DNA from: Pyrenopolyporus hunteri
Taxonomy: Eukaryota; Ascomycota; Sordariomycetes; Xylariales; Hypoxylaceae
Direction: 5' to 3'
DNA length: 64,000 nucleotides
NCBI GenBank assembly: GCA_902806595.1
Contig: CADCXC010000003.1
Coordinates: 2,356,001 to 2,420,000 of the forward strand
Shown here: positions 37,986-48,523 of the stretch, piece by piece
How positions within the stretch are numbered: position 1 is the stretch's first letter
Layout: each line of letters begins with the position of its first letter
The notes under the pieces: generated by a model
Database searches by the model: none
What the model saw: only the letters and a program-made list of their open reading frames with translations
Told to the model about the DNA's origin: nothing
Position numbers and translations under genes: made by a program

Positions 37986-38966
37986 ATGGCGGAGTCGTCT
38001 CAACCCCTCCGGATCGGCTTCGTGCCAGAGCACTTTTCGACGCCCCTGTACTTCGCGCAGAAGCACTTCGGACTTACAGCAACGTTGATTCCCTTCCCCT
38101 CCGGTACAGGTCATATGATTACGGCCATCCGGTCCGGCGAGATTGACGTCGGCATTGGCCTCACGGAAGCATGGGTCGCCGGTTTGGGCAAGGAAGATGT
38201 TCCCGGCGACGGCGGTTACCGTATCGTCGGGACTTACGTTGAGACGCCTCTCTGTAATTGCCATACCGCATAATCTGGCAAGGGATACATCGGATTTATT
38301 AACAAACTGGTTACAGGCTGGGCGATCTCAACCGGCGCTCAACGACCCGAGATCACATCCGTATCCTCGCTCAAGGGCTCCAGGATTGGGATCTCACGCA
38401 TCGGATCCGGCAGCCAGGTGATGGGATACGTGCTCGCCGACCAGCAGGGCTGGCTGACGCCCGGCTCGTCGCCCTACTCGGACTTCGTGGTGCTGCAGAA
38501 CTTCGAGAATCTCCGGAAGGCGGTTAACGACGGCACGACCGACTTCTTCATGTGGGAGCACTTCACCTCGAAGCGGTACTACGACAGCGGGGAAATCCGA
38601 CGCGTCGGCGAGATCTACACCCCCTGGAGTAGCTGGAAGATCGTGGCGTCGACAGCGCTGCTGCCCGGCCAGGACCAGGACCCCCGACTCTTAGACCTGT
38701 TCAAGAAGCTTGACGAGGGCATCCATTATTTCGCCTCGCACCACGACGAAGCCGTTAAGTATATTAGCACCGAGCTGGACTACTCGGAAGCGGATGCGAG
38801 GGAATGGTTACGCACGGTGCAGTTCGCTATCAAGACGGAGGGCGTTGACTTGAAAGTTATACAGAACTGCGTCGGTATCCTGCGCAAAGCGGGAGTCTTG
38901 ACTGAGGGCAAGGGCTTGCAGCCCGAGAGCATGCTGGCCAAGGGGCTCGGTGCGCAGTTTCCATAG
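37986..38966 (+). CDS. Ca3427/THI5-like periplasmic-binding-fold protein
   Basis: Intracellular protein with a type-2 periplasmic-binding-protein fold, of the fungal Ca3427-like group related to NMT1/THI5 and SsuA-type ligand binders. Exons 37986-38253 and 38317-38966 give 305 aa; the 63-nt intron (GTAATT donor, CAG acceptor) joins as ETPLCWAISTGAQRP. Typical elements are LRIGFVPEHFSTPLYFAQKH at the start of lobe 1, IRSGEIDVGIGLTEAWVAG, and a hinge region near GSRIGISRIGSGSQVMG. No signal peptide is seen, so it is not a transporter receptor. The family's ligand and role are not well established; pyrimidine or sulfonate-like ligands are only suggested by fold relatives. Confidence 0.85.
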
Positions 38967-39366
38967 TGAATCGAGGCATTTTACCTGTAAAAAGAATTGA
39001 ACTTATACGTTTTTTACGGAGGCCGAATTGCTGTTCTCTCATATTGCTTCATTTTCCATTTCCATTCCCATAGTATTATATTTTGCCCTTATCTGATATG
39101 GTCGCATCGAGTCGCTGTGTGAAATGAAAGTCGTCATTCTTGGGATCCCCCACATTTTGGCTCACCAAGCTTTCTTGGAGCTTTGCGCGCAAACCCGAAC
39201 CAAGCTCTTCAACTCAATAACTTCAAACTATCAAAGTCAAATCTCGCCTCACACATTACAATTTTACCCACTAAACCCTTCATATGCGATGATTATCTTT
39301 TAAATCAGCATCTTTCGATTACTCCCCTCCTCCGTCCCGCCTAAACGAATAGGGCAAACGTCCAAG
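38967..39366. other. Intergenic, 400 nt
   Basis: Spacer between two plus-strand genes; the CT- and CA-rich segment at about 39180-39290 precedes the next start. Nothing else seen. Confidence 0.55.
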
Positions 39367-40302
39367 ATGCCAGCCACCATGCGCGCGCTCTGGCAGCGAC
39401 CAGCACAGCTCTTCTCGACGCTCTCCCAGCCAACCACCACCACCACCAGAACACTCCCACGCCCCTCGAACCTACCCCTTCCCCGCCTCCGCGCCCGCAA
39501 GCCTCATCAAAACCCCCGTTTCCAATCCAACAAACCTCCGACCGGGCGCGACGCACCCCCAACACCCGCCTCAGAGCAGCAGCAGCAACAGCAGACACGG
39601 CAGCAGCAGCGGGCCGAAGCAATCCTCTCGCGCGCGAGCCGCTGGGTCCCGCAGCGGCTGCGGCCGTACCTCTCGCGGCTGCGGGCCGCGCCGCTCTCGC
39701 ACGCGGCCGCGTTCCTGGTGCTGCACGAGGCGACGGCGGTCGTGCCGCTGGTGGGGCTCGCGTACGCGTTCCACCGCGCGGACTGGGTGCCGACGGGGTG
39801 GGTGCTGGGGCCGTGGGCGGCGTGGGCGGAGGAAGGGCTGGCGCGGTACGCGCGCTGGTTCCGGAGGAGGGGGTGGTTCGGCCTGGGCGGGGAGGATGAT
39901 GACGGGATTAGGGAGGGGGAGGAGAGGTTGGAGAGGAGGTTGAGGGAGGAGGTGCGGAGGGAGAAGGAGAAGGAGATGGAGATGGAGGATGGGAAGGGGA
40001 AGGGGGTGAAGAGGTGGTTGGGGTTTTGGAGGGGGAGGAAGGATCGCGATGGTGCTGATGATGCGGCTACGAACGAGGGGGAGAGCAAGAAATTGGCGGC
40101 TTGGAGGAAGGTCAGGGAGGTTGTCACCGTGGATAATACGGAGAAGGGGTACAAGATTGGCATACAGATTGCCGCGGCCTATGCGATCACAAAAGCGCTC
40201 CTGATACCTAGGATAGCGCTGAGTTTATGGGCGACTCCATGGCTGGCTAGAGTATTCATAGTTGCGAGGCGATCGTTACGGAAGAAACCCACCTCGAAAT
40301 AA
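39367..40302 (+). CDS. DUF1279 mitochondrial membrane protein (Mrx11/FAM210-like)
   Basis: 311-aa single-exon protein. The N-terminus (MPATMRALWQRPAQLFSTLS) is basic and hydroxylated like a mitochondrial presequence, followed by a Thr/Pro/Gln-rich linker. The DUF1279 core is HAAAFLVLHEATAVVPLVGL near residue 116, with a second membrane segment near residues 265-290 (IAAAYAITKALLIPRIALSL). Members include yeast Mrx11, reported with mitochondrial expression complexes, and animal FAM210 proteins. Between the two segments sits an unusual insert of about 90 residues, nearly all Arg/Glu/Lys/Gly/Asp (about 175-240), encoded by an almost pure purine strand. GC content is very high at 39600-39880. Confidence 0.8.
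   Translation: MPATMRALWQRPAQLFSTLSQPTTTTTRTLPRPSNLPLPRLRARKPHQNPRFQSNKPPTGRDAPPTPASEQQQQQQTRQQQRAEAILSRASRWVPQRLRPYLSRLRAAPLSHAAAFLVLHEATAVVPLVGLAYAFHRADWVPTGWVLGPWAAWAEEGLARYARWFRRRGWFGLGGEDDDGIREGEERLERRLREEVRREKEKEMEMEDGKGKGVKRWLGFWRGRKDRDGADDAATNEGESKKLAAWRKVREVVTVDNTEKGYKIGIQIAAAYAITKALLIPRIALSLWATPWLARVFIVARRSLRKKPTSK
39890..40050 (+). repeat. Polypurine low-complexity tract inside the DUF1279 gene
   Basis: About 160 nt of nearly uninterrupted A/G on the coding strand (units like GGAGGAGG, GAGAAGGAGATGG), coding a charged Glu/Arg/Lys stretch. Such tracts can form triplex or R-loop structures and often vary in length between strains. Confidence 0.75.
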
Positions 40303-40500
40303 GAACCAGATTACTCCTGCTCTGCATTCACACGGAACCACTAGTCACGGAAACGGTCCTCTTTTGGTCTATGATTCTTGGTTTATTGCAATATGTAGCT
40401 TTTTTAGTCTGCTCCCATCATGACCTCAACTCTCTTTTCTAATTTAGAGTACGCTGTTCTCAGTCATATAGAACTCTAGGATCGCCATTTTGTTTTTGGT

Positions 40501-41381
40501 TTACTCGTAGATCCACTTGGCCTGGGCGCTCTCCCAGCTAACGACGTCGCCCTCCTGGAACCAAAGGGCGATCTCCTTCTTGGCGTTCTCGACGCTGTCG
40601 GAGCCGTGGCAGACGTTGCGGCCGGTCTGGAGCGCAAAGTCGCCCTGATCGATGTTAACACAAGTCACGATATTTTAGTAGGTATCGAGTTTTCACTTAC
40701 ACGGATGGTGCCGGGGGCGGAAGCGAGAGGGTTGGTGGCACCGAGGAGGGCTATACGATAATGGTCAGCCTGGCTGGTAACTAGTATGTGAGGGGTTAGA
40801 CGTACTTCGGCCAGTCTTGACGGCATCAAGACCTTCCCAGACCATGGCGCAGATCGGGCCGCTGTTCATGTCTAAGGAGGGGTTAGCCATGTCGAAAAGC
40901 GCAATCGCATAGCCATGACATACACTCAATTAGACCGGGGAAGAAGGGCTTGTCCTTAAGGTCGGCATCTGTTATACTAGTGTTAGTTCATCTGCTTGTG
41001 TTGGGTTGGTAGGATCTGGTTCTGTAGGAGAGTAGCTTACAGTGCTTCTCGAGGTGAGCCTTGCCGGGGGTCACCAGCTTGATGGCAACGAGCTTGAAGC
41101 TATATTGTGTGTTAGATTTTTGCGGTTATCGTAGGGTTAGATCTTGTTACTTACCCTCGGCTCTCGAAGCGGGAGATGATGGCACCAACGAGGCCACGCT
41201 AGAATTCGAGGTCAGGACAATATTCGATAGGCTTGGACCATAACAAATTTTGAAGTACCTGGACGCCGTCAGGCTTGATAGCAATGAAGCTACGAACAAA
41301 GCATTAGTATTACTCTATGCCCTACTATTATAATGCAAATACATAAATAAATAAATATACTCACGTCTGCTCGGTCGACAT
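40501..41381 (-). CDS. ndk1: Nucleoside diphosphate kinase
   Basis: Transfers the terminal phosphate between nucleoside tri- and diphosphates through a phosphohistidine. Eight exons were reconstructed: 41381-41365, 41289-41259, 41198-41155, 41099-41041, 40968-40924, 40871-40806, 40750-40701 and 40644-40501. They total 456 nt and code 151 aa, exactly the usual NDK size. Seven introns of 52-75 nt all have GT donors and AG acceptors. Joins give [40 protein letters not shown] and [20 protein letters not shown], and the active site is [10 protein letters not shown] with the catalytic His. The two smallest exons are 17 and 31 nt. The reading frame stays open upstream of this ATG; see the separate entry. 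Confidence 0.96.
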
Positions 41382-41786
41382 TTTGGATTGTGGGATCGAC
41401 ACCGTCTCTTGGGCGTGTAGCGGGGTAGGAGCGGCGGGTTGGTAGAGAGTTGTGGTGATGGTAACGGTAGAAGGAGAGGTAAATAAGTTTGCTAGAGCTC
41501 CCTTATAACTATTCAAGTCGTGCTTGACACTTTGACTGAATGCCCAACCTTGACGATCTGGATAAGTGTGCCAGGGAAAAAGGAAGAATAGGAGAAATAC
41601 AAGGAGAAGACTTCCCAAGATTGTGAAGAAAAGATGGAGGGTGGGGTGACGGCTATGGTGGGGTATTAGACCTAGCAATCTCACATTGGGCCGTTCTTGT
41701 TGCTGCTGCTGCTGCTCCTGCTGTGGATTGGGTCGGCTGTGGCTTTCTGCGTTGTGGCGTCTTACGGCACCCTGTGGCTTGTACAT
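41382..41786 (-). other. In-frame open extension upstream of NDK, with a membrane segment
   Basis: The frame of the NDK start codon stays open for 135 codons upstream, back to an ATG at 41786, with no stop and no other in-frame ATG. The implied extension has a Gln-rich stretch, then a strongly hydrophobic helix (LHLFFTILGSLLLVFLLFFLF), then a Ser/Thr-rich stalk leading into MSTEQT. It would convert NDK to a membrane-anchored form if the mRNA begins far enough upstream. Standard fungal NDKs lack it. It could equally be an untranslated leader open by chance. Confidence 0.35.
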
Positions 41787-42626
41787 CTCGAACACACTTA
41801 TGTACAATGTATGTAGGTACTCGGGCTAGGCAGGTATTTTCTATGCTGGAATAGGGGGGATGGGTACAACGCTATTCCAGGGGGCTCTCAAAGATATTTG
41901 AGTCGATGCACATGTGAATATGAGTATAAGTGTGATTGGTCGACTTGTTCTAAGACAGCTAAATTTCTGCCAGGATACTTTCCACATATGTATAAGGGGG
42001 TTTTGGGTATTACTGTAAGAATAAAGAATTGTGCTTCACCAAGAGAACGGTAAATCAAGTTTTATTCATGGGGAGCATAATGGTTGGACATTGCATGCTC
42101 ATATAGGTAGAGACAATTTAGCTGAACAGCTCAAGATTGGTAGAGACCGGTTAACCTTTGAACTTGAAATTAGTCCATCAATGGTGACGGAGCGGACATT
42201 GTTATCTACATGTACCTACCTAGTGGTGTGGCTAAGAGCTGATAGCTGGCGTGAAGGGCAATGCCCGCCGTGGCTTGTTAAGAATACCGCAATACAATAT
42301 ACATGGTAGTAGGGCTTATAGTGGAGAACCTTACCCTGAACCCCCGGGCTAGGCCTGGCATGTGGCTCAGGCTAAATTCGGGGAAGCTTGTTGCTTGTAC
42401 CTTTCTCGAACGGACAGCTCGCATCAAAAGTTCACAACCCCAGCTCAACCTCTCATAATTAACCACATATTCAATTGCTTGCGGATCTGCGAAGCAATTG
42501 CACCAATCTCCCCATGATTCCTTATTCATGTATTTTTGTGATTTAGTTCCTTCTTCAATTTGAACTTTCTGTGCCCTTTTTTGATACCAATTACCCTCCT
42601 AAGGGACGCCGTGCCGAGGGACCAAT
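41787..42626. other. Divergent intergenic region NDK / glucosidase II
   Basis: About 840 nt holding the promoters of both genes. It is AT-rich, with no further exon recognised; the 93-codon frame at 42031-42309 has no motif. Confidence 0.5.
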
Positions 42627-45600
42627 ATGGCCGGTGTTGGTACAAGTCAACTTTCCTTGAGGTGGACAACCCTCTTGTGCCTTCTCACGGTCCTATGTTC
42701 TCTTTTCACGCCAGGAGGTACTTGCGTACTCCACAATGGAATTTCCAGGTATTAGCTAACCAGACGTAGTTTCGGTCAAGGAAAACGATTTCAAGAAATG
42801 CCATCAGTCTGGCTTTTGTAAGAGAAATAGAGACTACGCCGACAAGGCCGTTGCCTTAGGCTCCTCATGGCAAACACCATACAAGATTTCTTCGGAGCAG
42901 GCCTCTTTCAAGGACGGCCAATTCCAAGCCACGATATTGAAGACCATCGACGAACAAGGAAACACCGTCCGGCTTCCCCTCACAATATCCTTTTTGAAAT
43001 CCGGTACGGCACGTGTGACCGTTGATGAACAGAAGAGACAGGAGAAGGATATAGAGATTAGGCACAACAGCGGCGCTAGGAAGGAACGATATAATGAAGC
43101 TGAACAGTGGTCTATTGTTGGCGGTTTGGATGTAGATACGAATGCCAAGGTCTCCCAAGAAAGCAACACCGGGATCAAGATCCAGTACGGCCCCAACTTA
43201 TCATTCGAAGCCGACATCAACTACGAGCCATATTCGATTCAGTTCAAGCGAGATGGCGTTACTCACATCAAATTCAACGATCGCGGCTTGATGAACATGG
43301 AACACTGGCGGCCGAAGATCGAGAAGCCGGTACCCGAGAAGAAGGAAGGAGAGGAAGGCCAAGAAGAGAATAAGGAGGGCCAGGAAGAAAAGAAGGAAGA
43401 AACCCCTGAGGTACCTCCATCCGAAGACGAAAGCACTTGGTGGGAAGAGACCTTCGGCGGCAACACAGATTCTAAGCCCCGTGGTCCTGAGAGTGTCGCC
43501 CTCGACATCACCTTTTTTGGCTACGAACATGTCTATGGAATCCCCGAGCATGCTGGCCCATTGTCTTTGAAGGAGACTCGTGGTGGCGAAGGCAACTATG
43601 CGGAACCCTACAGACTGTACAATTCTGACGTCTTCGAGTATGTCTTGGACAGCCCGATGACCTTGTATGGTGCGATTCCTCTCATGCAGGCTCAGCGGAA
43701 GGATTCGACTGTCGGCGTTTTCTGGCTCAACGCTGCAGAGACCTGGATTGATATCGTTAAAGCCAAGGAATCCAAGAGCCCCTTAGGCCTAGGATCCGGA
43801 GCAAAAACCAGCACTCAAACTCATTGGATCTCGGAAGCCGGTATTATGGATGTCTTTGTCTTCCTCGGCCCCACTCCCCACGATATAACCAAATCTTATG
43901 CTGAGTTAACGGGTACAACCGCTATGCCGCAGGAGTTCTCCCTCGGGTACCACCAGTGCCGATGGAACTATGTCTCGGACGACGACGTCAAAGAGGTCGA
44001 CCGTAAGATGGATCGGTACAATATCCCATATGACGTCATATGGTTGGACATCGAATACACCGATGACAAGAAATACTTCACTTGGGATAGTGATATGTTC
44101 AAGGACCCGATCGGTATGGGTAAGCACTTGGACGTCCACGGAAGGAAATTGGTCACGATTATCGATCCCCACATCAAGAACGTAGGTGGTTATCACGTAT
44201 CCGACGAACTCAAGTCGAAGGGCCTGGCAGTCAAGAATAAGGACGGCAATGACTTCGACGGTTGGTGCTGGCCAGGCTCTTCGCACTGGATTGATGCGTT
44301 TAACCCGGCCGCCATTAAGTGGTGGACGTCCTTATTCAAATACGACGCGTTCAAGGGCACGATGGAGAATACTTTTATCTGGAATGACATGAATGAACCG
44401 TCGGTCTTCAATGGACCCGAAGTTACCATGCCGAAAGACAATCTCCACTACGGCAATTGGGAGCATCGAGACGTCCACAACGTCAACGGAATGACCTTCC
44501 ATAATGCTACTTTCCAAGCTCTACTTTCCCGAAAGGAAGGCGAATTCCGACGACCATTCATTCTCACTCGATCGTTCTTTGCCGGCTCGCAGCGGCTTGG
44601 CGCCATGTGGACAGGTGATAACCAGGCCAGCTGGGAGCACCTCGGGGCCGCTATCCCCATGATCCTTGCTCAAGGGATATCCGGCTTCCCCTTCTCCGGC
44701 GCTGACGTCGGCGGTTTCTTCGGCAACCCCGAGTTGGAGCTGCAGAGTCGTTGGTACCAGGCCGGCGCTTTCTACCCCTTCTTCCGAGGACACGCCCATA
44801 TCGATGCGCGGCGCCGGGAGCCTTTCCTCCTAGCTGAGCCATACCGAAGCATCGTTACCTCCGCTCTACGCCTTCGTTATAGTCTACTTCCGGCTTGGTA
44901 CACTGCGTTCTATCACGCCAACAAGGACGGCAGCCCGATTATACGTCCTCTATACTGGACACACCCAAGCGAGGAAGGTGGCTTTGGCATCGACGACCAA
45001 TTCTTTGTCGGGTCAACTGGCCTTCTTGTTAAGCCGGTGGTGGAGAAGGACAAGATCACTGCCGACATCTACATCCCAGATGACGAGGTCTACTATGACT
45101 ACTTCACGTACAAGAAGCTAGCTACCACCAAGGGCAAACGCTTAACCGTAGACGCACCCATCGAGACTATCCCTCTATTAATGCGGGGCGGACATATCAT
45201 CCCGCGCCGCGACACGCCCCGCCGCTCATCTCAGCTGATGAAATTTGACGACTACACCCTCGTAGTTGTAGTTGGCAAGAACGGCCAGGCGGAAGGGGAA
45301 TTATATGTCGATGACGGCGATTCCTTTGACTATGAAAAGGGCCAATACATTCACCGTACATTCAAGCTTGAAGGTTCAACACTGACTTCAACTGATGCAG
45401 AGGGTCGCGATACTAAGAGCTTGGAGGAAGGGGACTGGTTAAAGCACATGCGCAACGTTTCAATCGACAAGATTATCGTTGTCGGTGCACCATCGTCCTG
45501 GGCTAACAAGAAGGAAGTGGTAGTTGAATCGGAGGGTAAGACGGTTTCTGTGCCGCTTACCTATAATAAAGCGGACGGTCCTAGGGCCGCGTTTGCGGTT

Positions 45601-45654
45601 GTTGGGCGTATCGGCGCTAGGATCGGCGCTGACTGGACCGTCACTTTTGCTTAG
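42627..45654 (+). CDS. Glucosidase II alpha subunit (GH31)
   Basis: ER enzyme that trims the inner glucoses from N-glycans and so controls the calnexin cycle. Two exons: 42627-42717 codes a signal peptide (MAGVGTSQLSLRWTTLLCLL and onward), and 42764-45654 the rest, 993 aa in all. The 46-nt intron (GTACTT donor, GCTAAC branch directly beside a CAG acceptor) joins as GGDVVSVKENDFKKC, the conserved mature N-terminus with paired cysteines. The GH31 nucleophile is the Asp of WNDMNEPSVF (near 572), the acid/base the Asp of WTGDNQASW; WLDIEYTDDKKYFTWD and GISGFPFSGADVGGFFGNPE are also present. An acidic Lys/Glu insert (residues about 160-190) is typical of fungal members. It should work with a beta subunit encoded elsewhere. 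Confidence 0.96.
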
Positions 45655-46028
45655 GAATAGACACGACTAGATATGAGGGTTATATACCTAGCTACAGATG
45701 AATATAACGACTAAAGACCAGCGTAGATTTCCACAAGGCTGTCCGATACCATTCAGGTGTTAGAGTCCTACTGAAGGTGAATTAGGTTCTTTACGGACGT
45801 CGGTACCCCACCGAAGTCGCCCACTGGATTCGAACATGCTAATAGTGTGGTTAAAGGCAGTATTGATGATCGTGGGGGTGTGTGAGCTGGCGTGCAGGAT
45901 ATTACACAGCACAGATTGCGTTATAAGCCGCTATAATTACAGGGAGTTTCAACGTTTACTCCACTACGATTACAGGAGCCAGGCTGGGTCGAATGGTACC
46001 TATTATTTGGCGGTTACCTTCCTAGGTA
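45655..46028. other. Spacer left of the AT-rich element
   Basis: Contains the glucosidase II 3' flank, then a stretch (45836-46028) with GCTATAATTACAGG-like words that partly resemble, in reverse, words to the right of the element (near 47110). It may be part of an older repeat in which the element sits; not resolvable by eye. Confidence 0.4.
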
Positions 46029-46059
46029 CAAATCGTATCCAGGAAGTCTTCGTACACTT
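46029..46059 (+). repeat. Left terminal inverted repeat
   Basis: 31 nt matching the reverse complement of 46880-46910 except at the ninth position. Its base composition is balanced, unlike the interior of the element. Confidence 0.8.
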
Positions 46060-46879
46060 AACCTTTTTAAATATAAAAATTCATAACTCCACCCTTTTAA
46101 ACGTTATAAATCTGGAATAAATTTTATTAAATAAAGTAAAATTAACTGATTTTAACGGTATGGTTTTTATAAAGATAATTATATTTTTGAAAAAGGTAGA
46201 AATAAAAATACGTTATTTTATTTTTATTAATAAAATTTTAATCGTAAATAACTTTTAATTTAATACGTTATATATATAACTATAATTTTTATAAAATTAT
46301 ATAAAATTGAAAGTTTTTATTAATATAATTTTTATTATTTAAAAGTTAATAATAAATATTTAAAAATAAATTTAAAAAAACTTTTATAAATATTATAATA
46401 TCGTATAAACTTAAGTTAATTATTTTTAAAAAATTATTTCTAAACGTAAAATAAAGTCTTAAATATAATATTAAAATTTCCCAACGAAAAGTAAAAAATT
46501 CGTTAAAATAAAAATGAAAAATAAAAAATATAATTAAAATATAATATATATTTAACATTTTATTAAAAATATAAAACGTTAATAAAAATCTTCGAAATTT
46601 TATATTTGAACTTTTCGATAATTAAGTTAAATTATAAATATTTTTAATCTTTTAAAAATAGTTTATTACGATTATTATTTACGGTGTAAAATATTAAAAA
46701 TTTTATTATTAAAAATAAAACGTTATTTATTTTATAACATTATAAATATACGTTTTAAAAATTCGAAAAAAATAAATATATACTTAAAACACTTATAATT
46801 AATTATATATAAATTTTCATTTTATTTAATTTAGAAGCGGTTAAGTTATAAGTGTTTAAATATAAAGTGTATAGTATTA

Positions 46880-46910
46880 AAGTGTACGAAGACTTCCTGG
46901 ACACGATTTG
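46880..46910 (-). repeat. Right terminal inverted repeat
   Basis: Mirror copy of the left terminal repeat, carrying the presumed unmutated base (G on this strand) at the single mismatch. Confidence 0.8.
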
Positions 46911-47244
46911 TACAGCACCTACCTAGGTAGATGGCCACCATAATTATAAGGGGTGGTGCGCTATAACTTAGTGATGCATAACGTTAAACGCTCACTATTT
47001 TTAATGATTAAGTCGTAATCCGATTGGTTGGTTTAGCAGGTCCATAACAACGCCATAACAGCGATTTAAACGCCAAAACCCACCACGATTATAGTGGCTA
47101 GTCGCCGTAGTTATAGCGACTTTAGCGATAGTTGCTCATTACTATGGGCAGTGCATACGAAAAGGTGAGTGGCCCAAAACTGGTGTGCAATGCATAGCTA
47201 TTTACTAAGTGCTCAAATTATGCCTACGCATATACAGCCACCAT
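46911..47244. other. Spacer right of the AT-rich element
   Basis: Starts with the palindrome CTACCTAGGTAG just outside the TA, then AT-rich words such as CGCTATAACTTAG and CGATTATAGTGGC that echo the left flank. It ends at the stop codon of the dioxygenase gene. No exon. Confidence 0.4.
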
Positions 47245-48523
47245 TCAAGCAGGGCCGTCGATCTGCTTCTCACTCTCATCCAAGAGTCCGAGGGCCTCAC
47301 GTCTGGTGGGAGCCGCGGGATCGAAATAGGGCTTCTCAGCCAACGAAGTCACACGAGTTCCGTGTCTGGGGTGCTTCCCGCCATAGTCCCAGCTTGCGTT
47401 GTGTATGGTAATCCTGCAAGTTAGAGAGGCAACGTTAGCATTCGCAGACAGCCGGATGACTTTGAATTCGCTCACCTATTATCCCACAATGCGCTAGTGT
47501 TCGGCGTCCACCGGAACCGCACCTGGATATCGACGTTCTTCTCGTAGACGTCGTAGAGGTAGTTTAGGATGACATCGCTCTCCGCGCGGTCCAGGCCCAC
47601 GATCCGATCCGTCATCGCCCGGTTCACCCACAGCGCCTTCCAGCCCGTAGCCGGGTGGACACGCACAAGGGGGTGCACGCGTTCGATGAACTTGGGGCCC
47701 TCCTCGGGGTGGTCGCGGTCCAGGTACGGATGCGCAGACCTGTACACAGCGAGCTTGCCGTCGATGATCTTGCGGAAGTCCGGCGAGAGTTTCTCGTACG
47801 CCGAGTACCCGCTGGCCCAAAGCGTGTCGCCACCCACGGGCGGCACTGTGTCGTTATGCAGGTGCGTGATCCCCGCTGGCTGCAGCTCGTGCACGAGATC
47901 CGTGTGCCATCTCGAAGCCCCCCCAGGCCTCCTGAAGTTAGCCGCCCGCTCGGTGGCTTGCAGATCGGGCCAGATAACGGTTACCCCTAGATTGCCGGGC
48001 ACTTGGGGGACTTGTGGCTGTTTATTCGAATGAGCACATATACCTCACAGGTGAAAATCCTGCATCGAATGAAACTCACATGGACCTCGACTTCGCCATA
48101 GTACTTCCCGAGTGCCAGCTGCTGCTGAGGGGAAAGGTCCTGGTCTCTAAAGAAGACGACGCTTCGCTCAGCTATGAGGAGCGCCAGTTCATCTTTCTGT
48201 TGGTCTGTGAGGTCCTTCAATTGCAGGCCCTCGATCTCAGTTCCAATGTGTGTAGTGAGATCCGTGACTTTGGTAGCGGCGGAGAACAGGGCCGACTTTG
48301 ACTTATCCGCACGCGCTCCGGCGTCGTCGTGCTTCCATTCTTTATTCCTGATATTATAGACGTCTTGGAGGTAGAGCGGCCTCGCCGGACGATAGGGATA
48401 CCCGTTCGACAAGTCAATTCCCGCTTTCTTCAGACGCTGTAGAGCCGGCTCGGGTAATCCGAGCGTGTCCTTGCGTGGCTCCTGGAAGTCTTTAATACGC
48501 TCGTCTATTGGTGCAGGCGCCAT
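47245..48523 (-). CDS. TauD/TfdA-family 2-oxoglutarate dioxygenase
   Basis: Fe(II)/2-oxoglutarate dioxygenase of the TauD/Jlp1 type; relatives release sulfite from taurine or other alkylsulfonates, or cleave herbicide-like aryloxy acids. Three exons: 48523-48080, 48017-47476 and 47413-47245, coding 384 aa. Introns are both 62 nt (GTGAGT and GTGAGC donors, CAG acceptors). The iron site is His186 and Asp188 in RWHTDL plus His333 in ITIHNASWD, with Arg345 or Arg349 to bind 2-oxoglutarate. The first join gives EVEVHPQVPQVPGNLG, the family's usual loop. The start is the first ATG in frame (48523). Its divergent neighbour is a Liz1-type transporter, followed by a flavin monooxygenase, which suggests uptake and oxidation of an organic acid, possibly a sulfonate. 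Confidence 0.93.

Larger units (their letters stand above)
46029..46910. mobile_element. AT-rich inverted-repeat element, Tc1/mariner- or MITE-like
   Basis: An 882-nt element with terminal inverted repeats of at least 31 nt that differ at one position. The left end starts CAAATCGTATCCAGGAAGTC at 46029; the right end, in reverse complement, starts CAAATCGTGTCCAGGAAGTC from 46910. Similarity decays outward from there, perhaps to about 80 nt. Both ends abut a TA dinucleotide (46027-46028 and 46911-46912), as expected for Tc1/mariner target duplication. The interior is extremely AT-rich, with CpG still present but few CpA/TpG and many TpA: the RIP pattern. The single mismatch between the repeats (A against G) is also a RIP-type transition. 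There is no transposase frame; a 71-codon open frame inside is a composition artefact. Confidence 0.7.

Noticed and set aside
39507..40163. 218-codon antisense frame with Ser/Phe-rich translation
   Set aside because: It is the complement of the polypurine tract of the DUF1279 gene; low complexity and no start context.
46346..46558. 71-codon frame inside the AT-rich element
   Set aside because: Phe/Ile/Leu/Tyr/Asn-only translation, produced by the extreme AT composition.
48018..48079. Alternative acceptor nearer the dioxygenase exon 2 (AAG before TCCCCC)
   Set aside because: It puts the PGNLG loop out of frame; the CAG at 48020-48018 keeps it.
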